Shown here: positions 1-6,355 of the stretch, one piece after another
Position numbering within the stretch: the first letter of the stretch is position 1
Layout of the letters: each line of letters starts with the position of its first letter
NCBI GenBank assembly: GCA_017382615.1
Contig: JAFNZX010000409.1
Coordinates: 1 to 8,046, forward strand
Direction: 5' to 3'
Source of the DNA: Clostridia bacterium
GTDB taxonomy: Bacteria > Bacillota > Clostridia > Oscillospirales > CAG-272
DNA length: 8,046 nucleotides
Notes under the pieces: model-generated
Databases searched by the model: none
Told to the model about the DNA's origin: nothing
Seen by the model: the letters and a program-made list of their open reading frames with translations, nothing else
Translations under genes and position numbers: made by a program

Positions 1-1
1 C

Positions 2-148
2 GAGTCCTGCCCCTCTTATCACAACACTTACGTGCAAAAGATCATCACCAATGCGGTTCGCTGGGCAAAGCCTGCAGAGTTTGGCTACGAGATCCCCGAA
101 GGCGCACCCATGATGCAGTATAAGCCGATTGACGAGTTTGACAAATGA
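2..148 (+). CDS. ThuA-like domain protein, C-terminal end (partial)
   Basis: Only the last 48 codons are in the window; the reading frame is open to the left edge and ends with TGA at 146-148. The visible peptide contains SCPSYHNTYVQKIITNAVRW followed by AKP. This resembles the C-terminal end of ThuA-like proteins (class I glutamine-amidotransferase-like fold), where a C-P-x-Y-x-N block is followed by a helix ending in NAVRWA and a proline. ThuA was named for trehalose utilisation in rhizobia, and relatives often sit beside sugar-catabolism genes; the biochemical activity of most members is unknown. The remaining tail, about 25 residues, is polar and ends in DEFDK. A strong terminator follows 11 bp after the stop, so this is the last gene of its transcript. 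The call rests on a short segment remembered from the family, so the substrate cannot be inferred. Confidence 0.72.
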   Translation, partial: ESCPSYHNTYVQKIITNAVRWAKPAEFGYEIPEGAPMMQYKPIDEFDK

Positions 149-159
149 TAAATAACCCA

Positions 160-189
160 AACGGGGCTGAAAATCAGCCCCGTTTTTTT
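160..189 (+). terminator. Rho-independent terminator of the ThuA-like gene
   Basis: A perfect 10-bp stem (AACGGGGCTG at 160-169 with CAGCCCCGTT at 175-184) has a 5-nt AAAAT loop and runs into a T tract at 183-189. It lies 11 bp after the stop codon at 148. It is GC-rich with a clean U tract, so it should be efficient on the + strand. Confidence 0.93.
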
Positions 190-200
190 AAGATACAGCT

Positions 201-383
201 CGGGATGTAACCATCCCGCGCCTTGAATCATTGATTATGTGAGAAAACCGTTTCCGTTCTTTTTTTGAGCAAGTAGCCGCAAAGAAGAACATATTTCGCT
301 GCGCGAAATTAAACGGCGTTTTTCGGGGCTCTGCCCCGTGCCCCGCAAGCCTTTGTAAAGGCTTGACCGAAACTTTTCATCCT
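201..383. repeat. Hairpin-rich intergenic repeat between convergent genes
   Basis: The short gap between the ThuA-like terminator and the reductase gene holds a chain of small perfect hairpins. They are a 7-bp stem with a TAAC loop (201-218), a 7-bp stem (293-299 with 303-309), a 6-bp GC stem CGGGGC/GCCCCG (324-338) and a 9-bp stem CAAGCCTTT/AAAGGCTTG (346-365). The part from about 291 to 383, ending in CCGAAACTTTT, resembles a repeat I remember as dispersed between genes in many Clostridia: paired hairpins beside an AAAGTTT-type box. That resemblance is from memory and only one copy is in the window. Read on the minus strand it begins about 18 nt after the reductase stop, so it may form part of that transcript's 3' end. 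No convincing protein is encoded here. Confidence 0.6.
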
Positions 384-400
384 TGACAACCGTATCGTGG

Positions 401-1117
401 TCAGATCGCAAACCCGCCGTCAACCCCTACGCACTGCCCCGTGATAAAGGATGCGGCATCCGATGCAAGGAAGGTTGCCAGCGCGGCTACGTCATCGGGT
501 GTGCCGAGTCTGCCGACGGGTGTTTCTTCTGCAAGCTCTTGCTTGGTATCCGCGTCAAAGCAGGCATTCATGGGGGTATCTATGACACCGGGCTCAATGC
601 AGTTGACCGTAATGCCCGAGGGCCCCAGCTCCTTGGCAAGTGCTTGGGTCAGCCCGCGCACGCCCGCCTTGGTCGCGCTGTACGCCACCTCGCAGGACGC
701 ACCAACCTTGCCCCACATCGAGCCAATGAGAATCATCCTTCCCTGATGCTGCCCTAACATAATTTTGCTGACCTCACGGCAAGCATAAAACGCAGAGGAC
801 AGATTGGCGCGCAAAAGCGCATCCCAGTCCGCGTCCGTGGTCATATCAAAGAGCTTGACGCAGGCAATGCCCGCCGCATGCACCAGCACGTCAATGCCGC
901 CAAGCGTTTCTGCCGCGCTGCGCACGGTCAGGCTGACCTGCTCGCTGTCCCCAAGGTCAGCGCAAAGAGCGGTTGCCCCCGTTTCGGCAGCCAAAGCTTT
1001 CGCGGCTTCCAGATTTTTATGATAGGTAAAGACGACCTTGTCGCCATTTTGACAAAACGCACGCACAAGCCCCGCGCCAATACCGCCCGAGCCGCCCGTG
1101 ATCAACACTTTTTTCAT
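401..1117 (-). CDS. Short-chain dehydrogenase/reductase (FabG-like; possibly EF-P 5-aminopentanone reductase)
   Basis: This is a 238-residue classical SDR and a cytoplasmic NAD(P)H-dependent ketoreductase. The Rossmann dinucleotide motif TGGSGGIG is at residues 7-14, an acidic D54 follows the third strand, and HAAG (80-83) stands in for the usual NNAG. The catalytic tetrad is complete: N105, S133, Y146 and K150 (YSATK). EPGVIDTPM (175-183) and the C-terminal VDGGF are typical of FabG-like proteins. Length is close to FabG at about 244. The segment around SMWG (133-136) and GASCEVAYS (139-147) resembles, from memory, the Firmicutes YmfI branch, which reduces the 5-aminopentanone modification on elongation factor P; the alternative is a generic 3-oxoacyl-ACP reductase. 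There are no fatty-acid genes nearby to favour FabG. The ATG at 1117 has an AAAAGGA ribosome site about 8 nt upstream and its own promoter. It is monocistronic here and divergent from the GH106-like gene. Confidence 0.9.
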   Translation of the reverse strand: MKKVLITGGSGGIGAGLVRAFCQNGDKVVFTYHKNLEAAKALAAETGATALCADLGDSEQVSLTVRSAAETLGGIDVLVHAAGIACVKLFDMTTDADWDALLRANLSSAFYACREVSKIMLGQHQGRMILIGSMWGKVGASCEVAYSATKAGVRGLTQALAKELGPSGITVNCIEPGVIDTPMNACFDADTKQELAEETPVGRLGTPDDVAALATFLASDAASFITGQCVGVDGGFAI

Positions 1118-1145
1118 AACCGTTTCCTTTTCATGGATTTTCTAT

Positions 1146-1174
1146 ATTGTAGCATATTTTCAGTAAATTTTCAA
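1146..1174 (-). promoter_or_regulatory. Sigma-A-type promoter of the reductase gene
   Basis: On the minus strand there is TTGAAA (-35, 1169-1174), a 17-bp spacer and TACAAT (-10, 1146-1151). TATGC directly precedes the -10, giving an extended -10. It lies about 30 bp upstream of the start codon at 1117. Its -10 region is a near mirror image of the divergent promoter at 1214-1242. Confidence 0.8.
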
Positions 1175-1213
1175 TCCGAAAGCAAAAAAATTTGCGATTT
1201 TTCCGCGCAGGAC

Positions 1214-1242
1214 TTAACAAATGATAAAATATATGCTATAAT
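1214..1242 (+). promoter_or_regulatory. Sigma-A-type promoter of the GH106-like gene
   Basis: TTAACA (1214-1219), a 17-bp spacer and a perfect TATAAT (1237-1242), preceded by TATGC to give an extended -10. Transcription should start near 1249, leaving a leader of about 20 nt with the ribosome site AAAGGAGG at 1256-1263, 7 nt before the ATG at 1271. The leader is too short for a riboswitch. Confidence 0.86.
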
Positions 1243-1270
1243 ATAAAAAACGAGCAAAGGAGGAAGGATC

Positions 1271-3553
1271 ATGCGCGGTAAATCGGTAAAATCCCCCAAA
1301 ATGGCGTTCAAATATAAATACAAAACCAATGCGTTGTATGCACACGTGCATGCCAATATTGACGTCACGCCCGAAGAGGCGCGCGCGCAGATCTTTGTAC
1401 TTGCCAAAAAGGGCTTTTCTATTATCATCCCCTCCCTTCCCTCGCGCACACCCGTCACAGATGATTTTGATGCGCGCTATGCCGCGTGGTTTGCCACGCT
1501 CAGCCGTGCTTGCCATGATGCAGGCATTAAGATCGCGCTGCATCCGCAAAGACTGATCGAGCGCGTTTTGTGCGATCCCGACGAGCGCACAGAGGTGCTC
1601 TCACGACGCGAATACTATGCCGAGCAGCACGAGCATCTGGTGCTGAAGCTGCAGGACAAGCCAACGCTTTCCCTGATTGCCTTGGATGAGGAATACAATC
1701 TGATCATTGACCTGCGTCCTTACGTCAAGGATAACGTGTTGGAATTCGACGTTCCCGACGGAAACTGGATTATTGAGCAATATACCTGCTCGGATACAGA
1801 GCAGGACGGTAAGCAGCACGCAACACATAACAGGCTTTCCCGCACCGCCTTTCTCTCCTACCTTGATCGCTTGTACGTGCTGTGCGGTGGCGTACAGAAT
1901 ACGGCGATTGGGGCGATTTATTACCATAATCTGTGCTTTGACTCCCCCAACCGACGCAACTGGACGCGTCATTTTAATCAGATATTTGAAGAGAAATTCG
2001 GCTACGATCCCGCGAAATATTACCCAATACTGTTCCATAATCTGGGTGGCGGCACAGATCACGTGCGTGCGCAATTCATGCAATGCCGCGCAGACCTGCT
2101 CAAGGGCGGCATCGTACGCGCGCTGCGCGATTTCGCGATTTCACAGCACCTGCAGGCAATTATTCTGCAGGCAGAGCCCAAAGCCCCCGCCTGCTCCTGG
2201 ATCACCGGAGATGCACTTTCCAATCAACAGTATTGCGCGGCAGGGCGTATGGATCACGCTTATCTGTACGGGCTGAATTCCATGACGCTTGCCTCCTCTG
2301 CGGCAGCGGACAGCGGTCAGACGCGCGTCATTTGCGAAATGTTTGCACGTTTTTCGGACAAGCATTCCGAGCTGCTTGCGCTCAAGGAAACGATCAGCGT
2401 GCTGGGCAACGGTGCCAATACGCTGATTATGCACCCGCATGAGAAAAACATGACCAAAACCGTTATAGAAACTCTGCACCGCAGCCTGTATTTGCTGCGC
2501 GGTGGCTATGAGGTTTGTGACGTTGCCATGCTCTATCCCATTTACGCGCTGCACACAAAGCCGCTTTTATATGAACAGCCTGCGCCCGACTATGAGTACC
2601 CCATCACCCCTTTTACCTGTGATTACATGACGCTTGCCAACAGCTTGACGCATTATGCCGGCATCAATCTGACCATGCTGCATCCCAATACGCTTCAAAA
2701 GCACTGCGAGGTGAGAGCGGGACAGCTGTTCTTTGAAAACGTCAAGGGCATAAACGGTTTCCGCGTGCTGGTGCTGCCCGCAACCTCCATGATACTGCTT
2801 GATAATCTGCGCACCATCAAGCAATTTTACGATAACGGAGGCATTGTAATTGCCACGGGCACGCTGCCCGATAAGGCGTTTGAGTTTTTGCCGGAATTTG
2901 AGCAGACGCTGCTGCGACACGACGGCGAGGATGCTGCTACTGACTACGACCGTGAGGTGCGAGAGATCGTGCGGCATATTTTTGGAGACCGCGCCTGCGA
3001 TAAGAGCGTGCTTTGCAACATTGGCTACAATACCAATGAAAACGGTGGCAAGGCATATTTGCTTTATCCCTCCGGTACAGCGGCTGACGGTACGTTTATG
3101 ACCGCCGGTGAGGAGATCATGCGTCTTTTGTATCGGCTCAAGCTGCCCTACGACGTCATCATGCCGGGCATGAAACGTCTGGAAAACGGCGGTGTGTTCA
3201 ACCTGCCCTTACCCGAATACCGCCACATTGACACGCCCGAGGGCGTACACAAGGTAGGCATGATGGGGCATTTGCATAAAATCAACGATACGCAGCATAC
3301 ACACCTGCTTTATAACACCACCGATACGCCTTATGAAAATACCATTTATCTGCGCGGTGCACTCAAGCCCGTCCAATACGATCCGCGAACCGGCAAGATC
3401 AAGCGCGTGCGCCGCGTCAAGTACGCAACCTACCGCTCCCAGATCTACACCTGCCTGCGCGTGCGCATTCCGTCAAGCGCGGCGATCTTCCTTGTGTCCG
3501 AGGAATTGGATCATACACCCACCTTGTCAGCACCCTTAACGGATCTGCAATAG
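1271..3553 (+). CDS. GH106-like (alpha-L-rhamnosidase-like) glycoside hydrolase, divergent
   Basis: 760 residues with no signal peptide or membrane segment (charged N-terminus), so cytoplasmic. The layout follows GH106-like proteins. There is an N-terminal barrel start with VTPEEARAQ at 32-40 and a helix DARYAAWFATLSRACHDAGI at 67-86. A small strand-rich insert ends in VPDGNW (161-166). A second barrel part has NWTRHFNQIFEEKFGYDP (230-247), followed by long helices and VICEMFARF (353-361) with E356. A Rossmann/amidotransferase-like domain has VLVLPATS (499-506) and FYDNGGIVIATGTLP (519-533). The C-terminal part (about 570-760) is probably beta-rich. Known members cleave alpha-L-rhamnosides. 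At about 86-95, where I remember an acidic YDEDGWPSG-like segment in relatives, this protein has IKIALHPQRL, so activity or substrate may differ. It is shorter than the characterised members of roughly 1,000 residues or more. It has its own promoter and terminator. The fold assignment is fairly firm; the substrate is unknown. Confidence 0.66.
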   Translation: MRGKSVKSPKMAFKYKYKTNALYAHVHANIDVTPEEARAQIFVLAKKGFSIIIPSLPSRTPVTDDFDARYAAWFATLSRACHDAGIKIALHPQRLIERVLCDPDERTEVLSRREYYAEQHEHLVLKLQDKPTLSLIALDEEYNLIIDLRPYVKDNVLEFDVPDGNWIIEQYTCSDTEQDGKQHATHNRLSRTAFLSYLDRLYVLCGGVQNTAIGAIYYHNLCFDSPNRRNWTRHFNQIFEEKFGYDPAKYYPILFHNLGGGTDHVRAQFMQCRADLLKGGIVRALRDFAISQHLQAIILQAEPKAPACSWITGDALSNQQYCAAGRMDHAYLYGLNSMTLASSAAADSGQTRVICEMFARFSDKHSELLALKETISVLGNGANTLIMHPHEKNMTKTVIETLHRSLYLLRGGYEVCDVAMLYPIYALHTKPLLYEQPAPDYEYPITPFTCDYMTLANSLTHYAGINLTMLHPNTLQKHCEVRAGQLFFENVKGINGFRVLVLPATSMILLDNLRTIKQFYDNGGIVIATGTLPDKAFEFLPEFEQTLLRHDGEDAATDYDREVREIVRHIFGDRACDKSVLCNIGYNTNENGGKAYLLYPSGTAADGTFMTAGEEIMRLLYRLKLPYDVIMPGMKRLENGGVFNLPLPEYRHIDTPEGVHKVGMMGHLHKINDTQHTHLLYNTTDTPYENTIYLRGALKPVQYDPRTGKIKRVRRVKYATYRSQIYTCLRVRIPSSAAIFLVSEELDHTPTLSAPLTDLQ

Positions 3554-3601
3554 CATATAAAAAAGCTCTTGCACATGGGGCTGCGGAAATAACGGGAAAA
3601 T

Positions 3602-3642
3602 AGCAGGAATTTGTTCGATTTTGAGCAGATTCCTGCTTTTTT
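3602..3642 (+). terminator. Rho-independent terminator of the GH106-like gene
   Basis: A perfect 9-bp stem, AGCAGGAAT (3602-3610) with ATTCCTGCT (3629-3637), has an 18-nt loop and a run of six T at 3637-3642. It lies 48 bp after the stop. It occupies the same relative place in the left half of the inverted duplication as the 3982-4016 hairpin does in the right half. Confidence 0.85.
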
Positions 3643-3690
3643 ATGCAATGTAGCAAATTTCGTTGCCGCATTTGTGTCATAAATCCATTC

Positions 3691-3760
3691 TATTCGCGCT
3701 CTCCCCCCTGCGCTTGGAACAAGCCTGCGCCAGCCTTCCCCCCTCCCGGAGGGGGGCTAT
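3691..3760 (+). repeat. Left arm of perfect 70-bp inverted repeat
   Basis: Every base is complementary to 3884-3953. The arm has its own fold-backs: a 19-nt odd palindrome of CCCCCCTCC, a central C and GGAGGGGGG (3738-3756), and GCTTG/CAAGC (3712-3724). It is strongly strand-biased, with C-rich runs. The 10 bases outside it (3681-3690) match the other side at 7 of 10 positions. Confidence 0.97.
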
Positions 3761-3883
3761 ATCGGTGGCATGCTCATTCGTTTTCAAGTTAATCGCTGAA
3801 ATATCAGTTATCGCACAGATTTCTGTAATTCAAGTTACCGTTGTCAGTTGCGTTTCGGTTTAGAAAAGCGAGATGCTACTATC

Positions 3884-3953
3884 ATAGCCCCCCTCCGGGA
3901 GGGGGGAAGGCTGGCGCAGGCTTGTTCCAAGCGCAGGGGGGAGAGCGCGAATA
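3884..3953 (-). repeat. Right arm of perfect 70-bp inverted repeat
   Basis: This is the exact reverse complement of 3691-3760, across a 123-bp spacer (3761-3883). In both arms a spurious reading frame gives the same peptide containing LSPLRLEQACASLPPSRRG, a by-product of the repeat and not a gene. The spacer holds a short direct repeat, TTCAAGTTA at 3783-3791 and 3829-3837. Confidence 0.97.
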
Positions 3954-3981
3954 CAATCGGTTTCTGCGCGTAATATCTCCA

Positions 3982-4016
3982 TAGCAAAAGCAGAAGCCCA
4001 CTAAAGACTTCTGCTT
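3982..4016 (-). terminator. Probable terminator of the ABC operon
   Basis: On the minus strand a 9-bp stem AAGCAGAAG/CTTCTGCTT (4008-4016 with 3988-3996) with an 11-nt loop runs into TTTTGCTAT. It lies 57 bp after the permease stop. The U tract is short and interrupted, so termination may be partial. The stem base AGCAG/CTGCT is shared with the terminator at 3602-3642, but the inner pairs differ. Confidence 0.62.
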
Positions 4017-4063
4017 CACATATTTGCACCGTTAATTTGTCAGCCCCATGCGCAATGGCTTTT

Positions 4064-4079
4064 TGCATGAAATCATGCA
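4064..4079. repeat. Short perfect palindrome over the permease stop codon
   Basis: TGCATGA and TCATGCA (4064-4070 and 4073-4079) pair around AA, and the TGA stop of the permease (4073-4075) lies inside the stem. The stem is 7 bp and has no following T run in either direction, so it is not a terminator. Confidence 0.6.
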
Positions 4080-5113
4080 GGATTTGTATATAGCATAACC
4101 GCGAATGGTATAATCACACCAATCACCGTTAGAATAATATCGCTTGCTTTGAAATGAAATCCTCTTCTGTAGATCAGATATCCCGAAAGCATAAGGATCA
4201 AATAACCCACAATGACAATCGAGTCAACAATCGGGTCAAGCGAAACCAAAAACGCTCCCGCATTGATCATAAGGCAATAGCCGTAGAACGGCACGAGCAT
4301 TGCGTAACCAAACGGAGAATTTGATATTTCTCCTGCCTGCTCTGCTCCTTTTTTGATAAAGCTGACCATATATCCGTTTACTGCCGCGCAGCCCGCCGCG
4401 CCCCAGATAAAGAATACATACCAGCGATCCATGATCTCCCCTGCCGCTCTGTCCCAACTTGCCGGATTGTTAATCTCGATCAAATCCTGAAATACCACGG
4501 TAAGATTGTTCATGGGCGTATATAAAATTCCCCAGCTGTACAAATTTTCGAAAAAATCAATGTCAAATACTTCTCCGAGCGTCAGTCCCGCAAGGAACGG
4601 CAAAAAGATCCAAAGTACGCAAAACAGCACGCCGTCTGCAACGGTATTTGCCTGCAAGAACAAGAAGGAAAAGACCGCAAAGATTACAAATGCAAGCACA
4701 AGCGACAAAAAATAATACGGCAGCATATAAATCAGCGCAAAATAGTCAGTCTGCGAGATCAACCAGATAAGGCTTGCAATAAAAGTAACCGTGTAAATGA
4801 AAACCACCTGCATCCAGCCACTTAAGAAATAGACAGTTGCCATCTTTTGGCGTCCAATCGGAAAGAAATACAGCGTGTCGAGATTCCTGCGGTTTTTGAG
4901 TCCTGCGAGCTCAAACAGCGGCACGATGCTTGCTATGATGCAAAGTGCAGTTGCCAGCATGTAAAGTCCGCTTTGACATAATTCCACATTTTCCCATTTG
5001 TTTGCCATGTAAATTCCCAATAGACATACTGCAGTAGAGAGAACCGTAAAGATCACCGTGCGCAGCGCACTTGATTTGAGTCTGTAGTATAAAAATCTCC
5101 AAAAGGTCGTCAT
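4073..5113 (-). CDS. ABC-2-like transporter permease
   Basis: This 346-residue polytopic membrane protein is the membrane half of an ABC transporter with the ATPase encoded immediately upstream. About eight or nine hydrophobic segments are visible, near residues 18-36, 50-71, 97-118, 131-153, 161-180, 231-250, 266-290, 297-315 and 326-342. The cytosolic loop after the second segment carries KNRRNLDTLYFFPIGRQKM (73-91). A loop of this kind, with a tyrosine/proline/basic pattern, is common in ABC-2-type exporters. A hydrophilic stretch at about 205-230 separates the two halves. The start ATG (5113) overlaps the ATPase stop by four bases (ATGA), indicating translational coupling; a G-rich ribosome site lies about 8 nt upstream. 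The substrate is unknown. By analogy with ytr-type GntR-ABC cassettes it may export or sense cell-envelope-active compounds; that is inference. Confidence 0.85.
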   Translation of the reverse strand: MTTFWRFLYYRLKSSALRTVIFTVLSTAVCLLGIYMANKWENVELCQSGLYMLATALCIIASIVPLFELAGLKNRRNLDTLYFFPIGRQKMATVYFLSGWMQVVFIYTVTFIASLIWLISQTDYFALIYMLPYYFLSLVLAFVIFAVFSFLFLQANTVADGVLFCVLWIFLPFLAGLTLGEVFDIDFFENLYSWGILYTPMNNLTVVFQDLIEINNPASWDRAAGEIMDRWYVFFIWGAAGCAAVNGYMVSFIKKGAEQAGEISNSPFGYAMLVPFYGYCLMINAGAFLVSLDPIVDSIVIVGYLILMLSGYLIYRRGFHFKASDIILTVIGVIIPFAVMLYTNPA

Positions 5114-5991
5114 TTCACGTACCCCCTTTTCTCTACCTCGTGGATAAAGGTTTCTTCAAAGTCCATGCGCATCTCTTCAATGACAGCGGGATTTAACGCT
5201 TCCAGCAAGGGGCGCAGCTCTGCGGCATTCCCCTCTAATACGACACGCACAAACTTGCCGTTTTGCTCTAAAGACGCGACGGGCAGATCGGCAAAGAGCT
5301 CCTTTGAAACCTCTTCTCTGAATGCAAGCTGGAATTTGCAGAAACGGCTGACTTTTTCGGCAATATCCCCCGAATCGGACACGGTTTGATTGTCAATGAG
5401 CACGTAGGAATCGCAAAAGTCCTCCAGCTCGCGCAAGGAGTGGCTGGAGATCAGCACCGAGGTGCCGTATTCCTCCACGAATTCGTTGATTGCCTTTTTG
5501 AACGCCAGGCGCGAGAGCGGATCAAGTCCGTCAAACGCCTCATCCAAAAGCAAGTATTTGGGCTTGACAGCAAGTGCCAAGGAAATATACAGCTGCCTGC
5601 GCATGCCCTTGGAAAAATTACGGATGGGCTTTTTTGGGTCGAGCGCAAACTCCCGCATAAAGCGATCAAAAACAGCACGGTCAATTGCGGGATAAAACAC
5701 CTTATACATTTTATAAAGGCTCTCACCCGTGGTGTAGATGGTATAGTACGGATCGTCGGGCAAAAAGAAGAGTGATTTGCGCGAGGCTTCCTTGCTAACG
5801 CTGATGCCGTCAATGAAAATCTCACCCTGCTTGACAGCAAAAACGCCCGAGATCAAGCGCAGCAGTGTCGTTTTACCTGCACCGTTGATGCCGACCAAGC
5901 CCATCACGCTGCCCTCTTGCAAGGTCAGGTTTACATTCTTTAATATGATTTTTCCGCCAATGTCATGGCCAAGATGCTTGATTTCAATCAT
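5110..5991 (-). CDS. ABC transporter ATP-binding protein
   Basis: A 293-residue cytoplasmic ATPase that would power the permease encoded next. Walker A is GINGAGKTT (34-42), the signature region is NFSKGMRRQ (125-133) in place of LSGGQ, Walker B is YLLLDEAFDGLD (146-157) and the switch histidine is H184 in SSHS. The usual Q-loop glutamine is replaced within FLPDDPYYT (77-85). I recall this aspartate version from the YtrB/BcrA-like exporter ATPases, so it is a family trait and not a defect. Residues about 215-293 form a C-terminal extension also common in that group. Its start overlaps the end of the regulator gene by 8 bp (5984-5991) and its end overlaps the permease start by 4 bp, so all three genes are coupled. 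GGAG sits only 3 nt before the ATG, with GAGGAGG 12 nt upstream as an alternative ribosome site. Confidence 0.93.
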   Translation of the reverse strand: MIEIKHLGHDIGGKIILKNVNLTLQEGSVMGLVGINGAGKTTLLRLISGVFAVKQGEIFIDGISVSKEASRKSLFFLPDDPYYTIYTTGESLYKMYKVFYPAIDRAVFDRFMREFALDPKKPIRNFSKGMRRQLYISLALAVKPKYLLLDEAFDGLDPLSRLAFKKAINEFVEEYGTSVLISSHSLRELEDFCDSYVLIDNQTVSDSGDIAEKVSRFCKFQLAFREEVSKELFADLPVASLEQNGKFVRVVLEGNAAELRPLLEALNPAVIEEMRMDFEETFIHEVEKRGYVK

Positions 5992-6340
5992 TTTCTCCGT
6001 ACGCCTCCTCTATCCATGCTAAAATCGTTTGCTTGTCCACGCCACGGTCACGCATGGCGCAGATCTGCGCAAAATCGGGATCGGGCTGCTTGGGTTTGGG
6101 CTCGTTGCCCTCATAGGTCACGTAAACGCCCTTTTTAGGCAAGGACGTAATGTAGCCTTCCTGCTCCAGCTTAGCGTACGCCTTTGCCACCGTGTTGGGA
6201 TTGACCGATAGCTCGCCCGCTGCCACGCGCACCGAGGGCAGCTTGTCACCGTCCTGCAAAACGCCCTTCCGGATATATTCCTTATACCGCTCGGCAATCT
6301 CTAAATAAATATCCTGATTGCCCGAAAAGTTGAATTTCAT
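5984..6340 (-). CDS. GntR-family transcriptional regulator, YtrA type
   Basis: A small DNA-binding repressor-type protein with one N-terminal winged helix and a short C-terminal helical tail, the YtrA pattern. The helix-turn-helix spans about residues 33-64 with KLPSVRVAAGELSVNPNTVA (33-52), then AYAKLEQEGYI, and the wing follows at 65-76 (LPKKGVYVTY). The tail has a proline-rich linker (PKPKQPDPD, 81-89) and a helix ending EEAYGEND. Two in-frame ATGs lie close together, at 6346 and 6340. I chose 6340 because AAAGGAG ends directly against the first ATG, leaving no spacing, but stands an ideal 6 nt before the second; this gives 118 residues. It is the first gene of the ABC operon and very likely controls it. 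The promoter and tandem repeats just upstream suggest autoregulation. The inducer is unknown. Confidence 0.92.
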   Translation of the reverse strand: MKFNFSGNQDIYLEIAERYKEYIRKGVLQDGDKLPSVRVAAGELSVNPNTVAKAYAKLEQEGYITSLPKKGVYVTYEGNEPKPKQPDPDFAQICAMRDRGVDKQTILAWIEEAYGEND

Positions 6341-6355
6341 CGGCATCTCCTTTCA

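Larger units (their letters stand above)
3555..4070. repeat. Imperfect inverted duplication filling the convergent intergenic gap
   Basis: The 519-bp gap between the two convergent stop codons contains no convincing gene. It holds two related halves in opposite orientation. Each half, read outward-in, has a block of about 42 nt (3555-3596 and the complement of 4068-4028) sharing CATGGGGCTG and TAACGG, about 32 of 42 positions by eye. Next comes a terminator-like hairpin starting AGCAG and ending CTGCTTTT, then a poorly conserved stretch, then a 70-bp block identical in the two halves (3691-3760 and 3884-3953). Weaker similarity continues into the 123-bp centre, for example AGCAT-like and CTC words on both sides. 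No transposase or clear target-site duplication is visible. The identical core is certain; common descent of the outer blocks is an inference from alignment by eye. Confidence 0.62.

Noticed and set aside
235..423. 62-codon open frame on the - strand between the ThuA-like and reductase genes
   Set aside because: It overlaps the reductase end and a chain of hairpins, and has a low-complexity, charged peptide with no family resemblance.
246..1128. AACCGTTTCC present at 246-255 and again at 1118-1127
   Set aside because: A single 10-base match with unrelated surroundings; the second copy is just the reductase ribosome-site region.
3663..3863. 66-codon open frame on the + strand across the left repeat arm
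   Set aside because: The peptide is a translation of the inverted-repeat arm and shares its middle with the opposite-strand frame at 3844-4068; no ribosome site and no recognisable domain.
3761..3883. Spacer of the inverted repeat as a small RNA gene
   Set aside because: It has only tiny hairpins and a 9-bp direct repeat, no promoter or terminator of its own, and no match to an RNA class I know.
3844..4068. 74-codon open frame on the - strand just after the permease
   Set aside because: No ribosome binding site before the ATG, it runs through a terminator hairpin and the repeat arm, and its repeat-encoded segment is identical to that of the opposite-strand frame.
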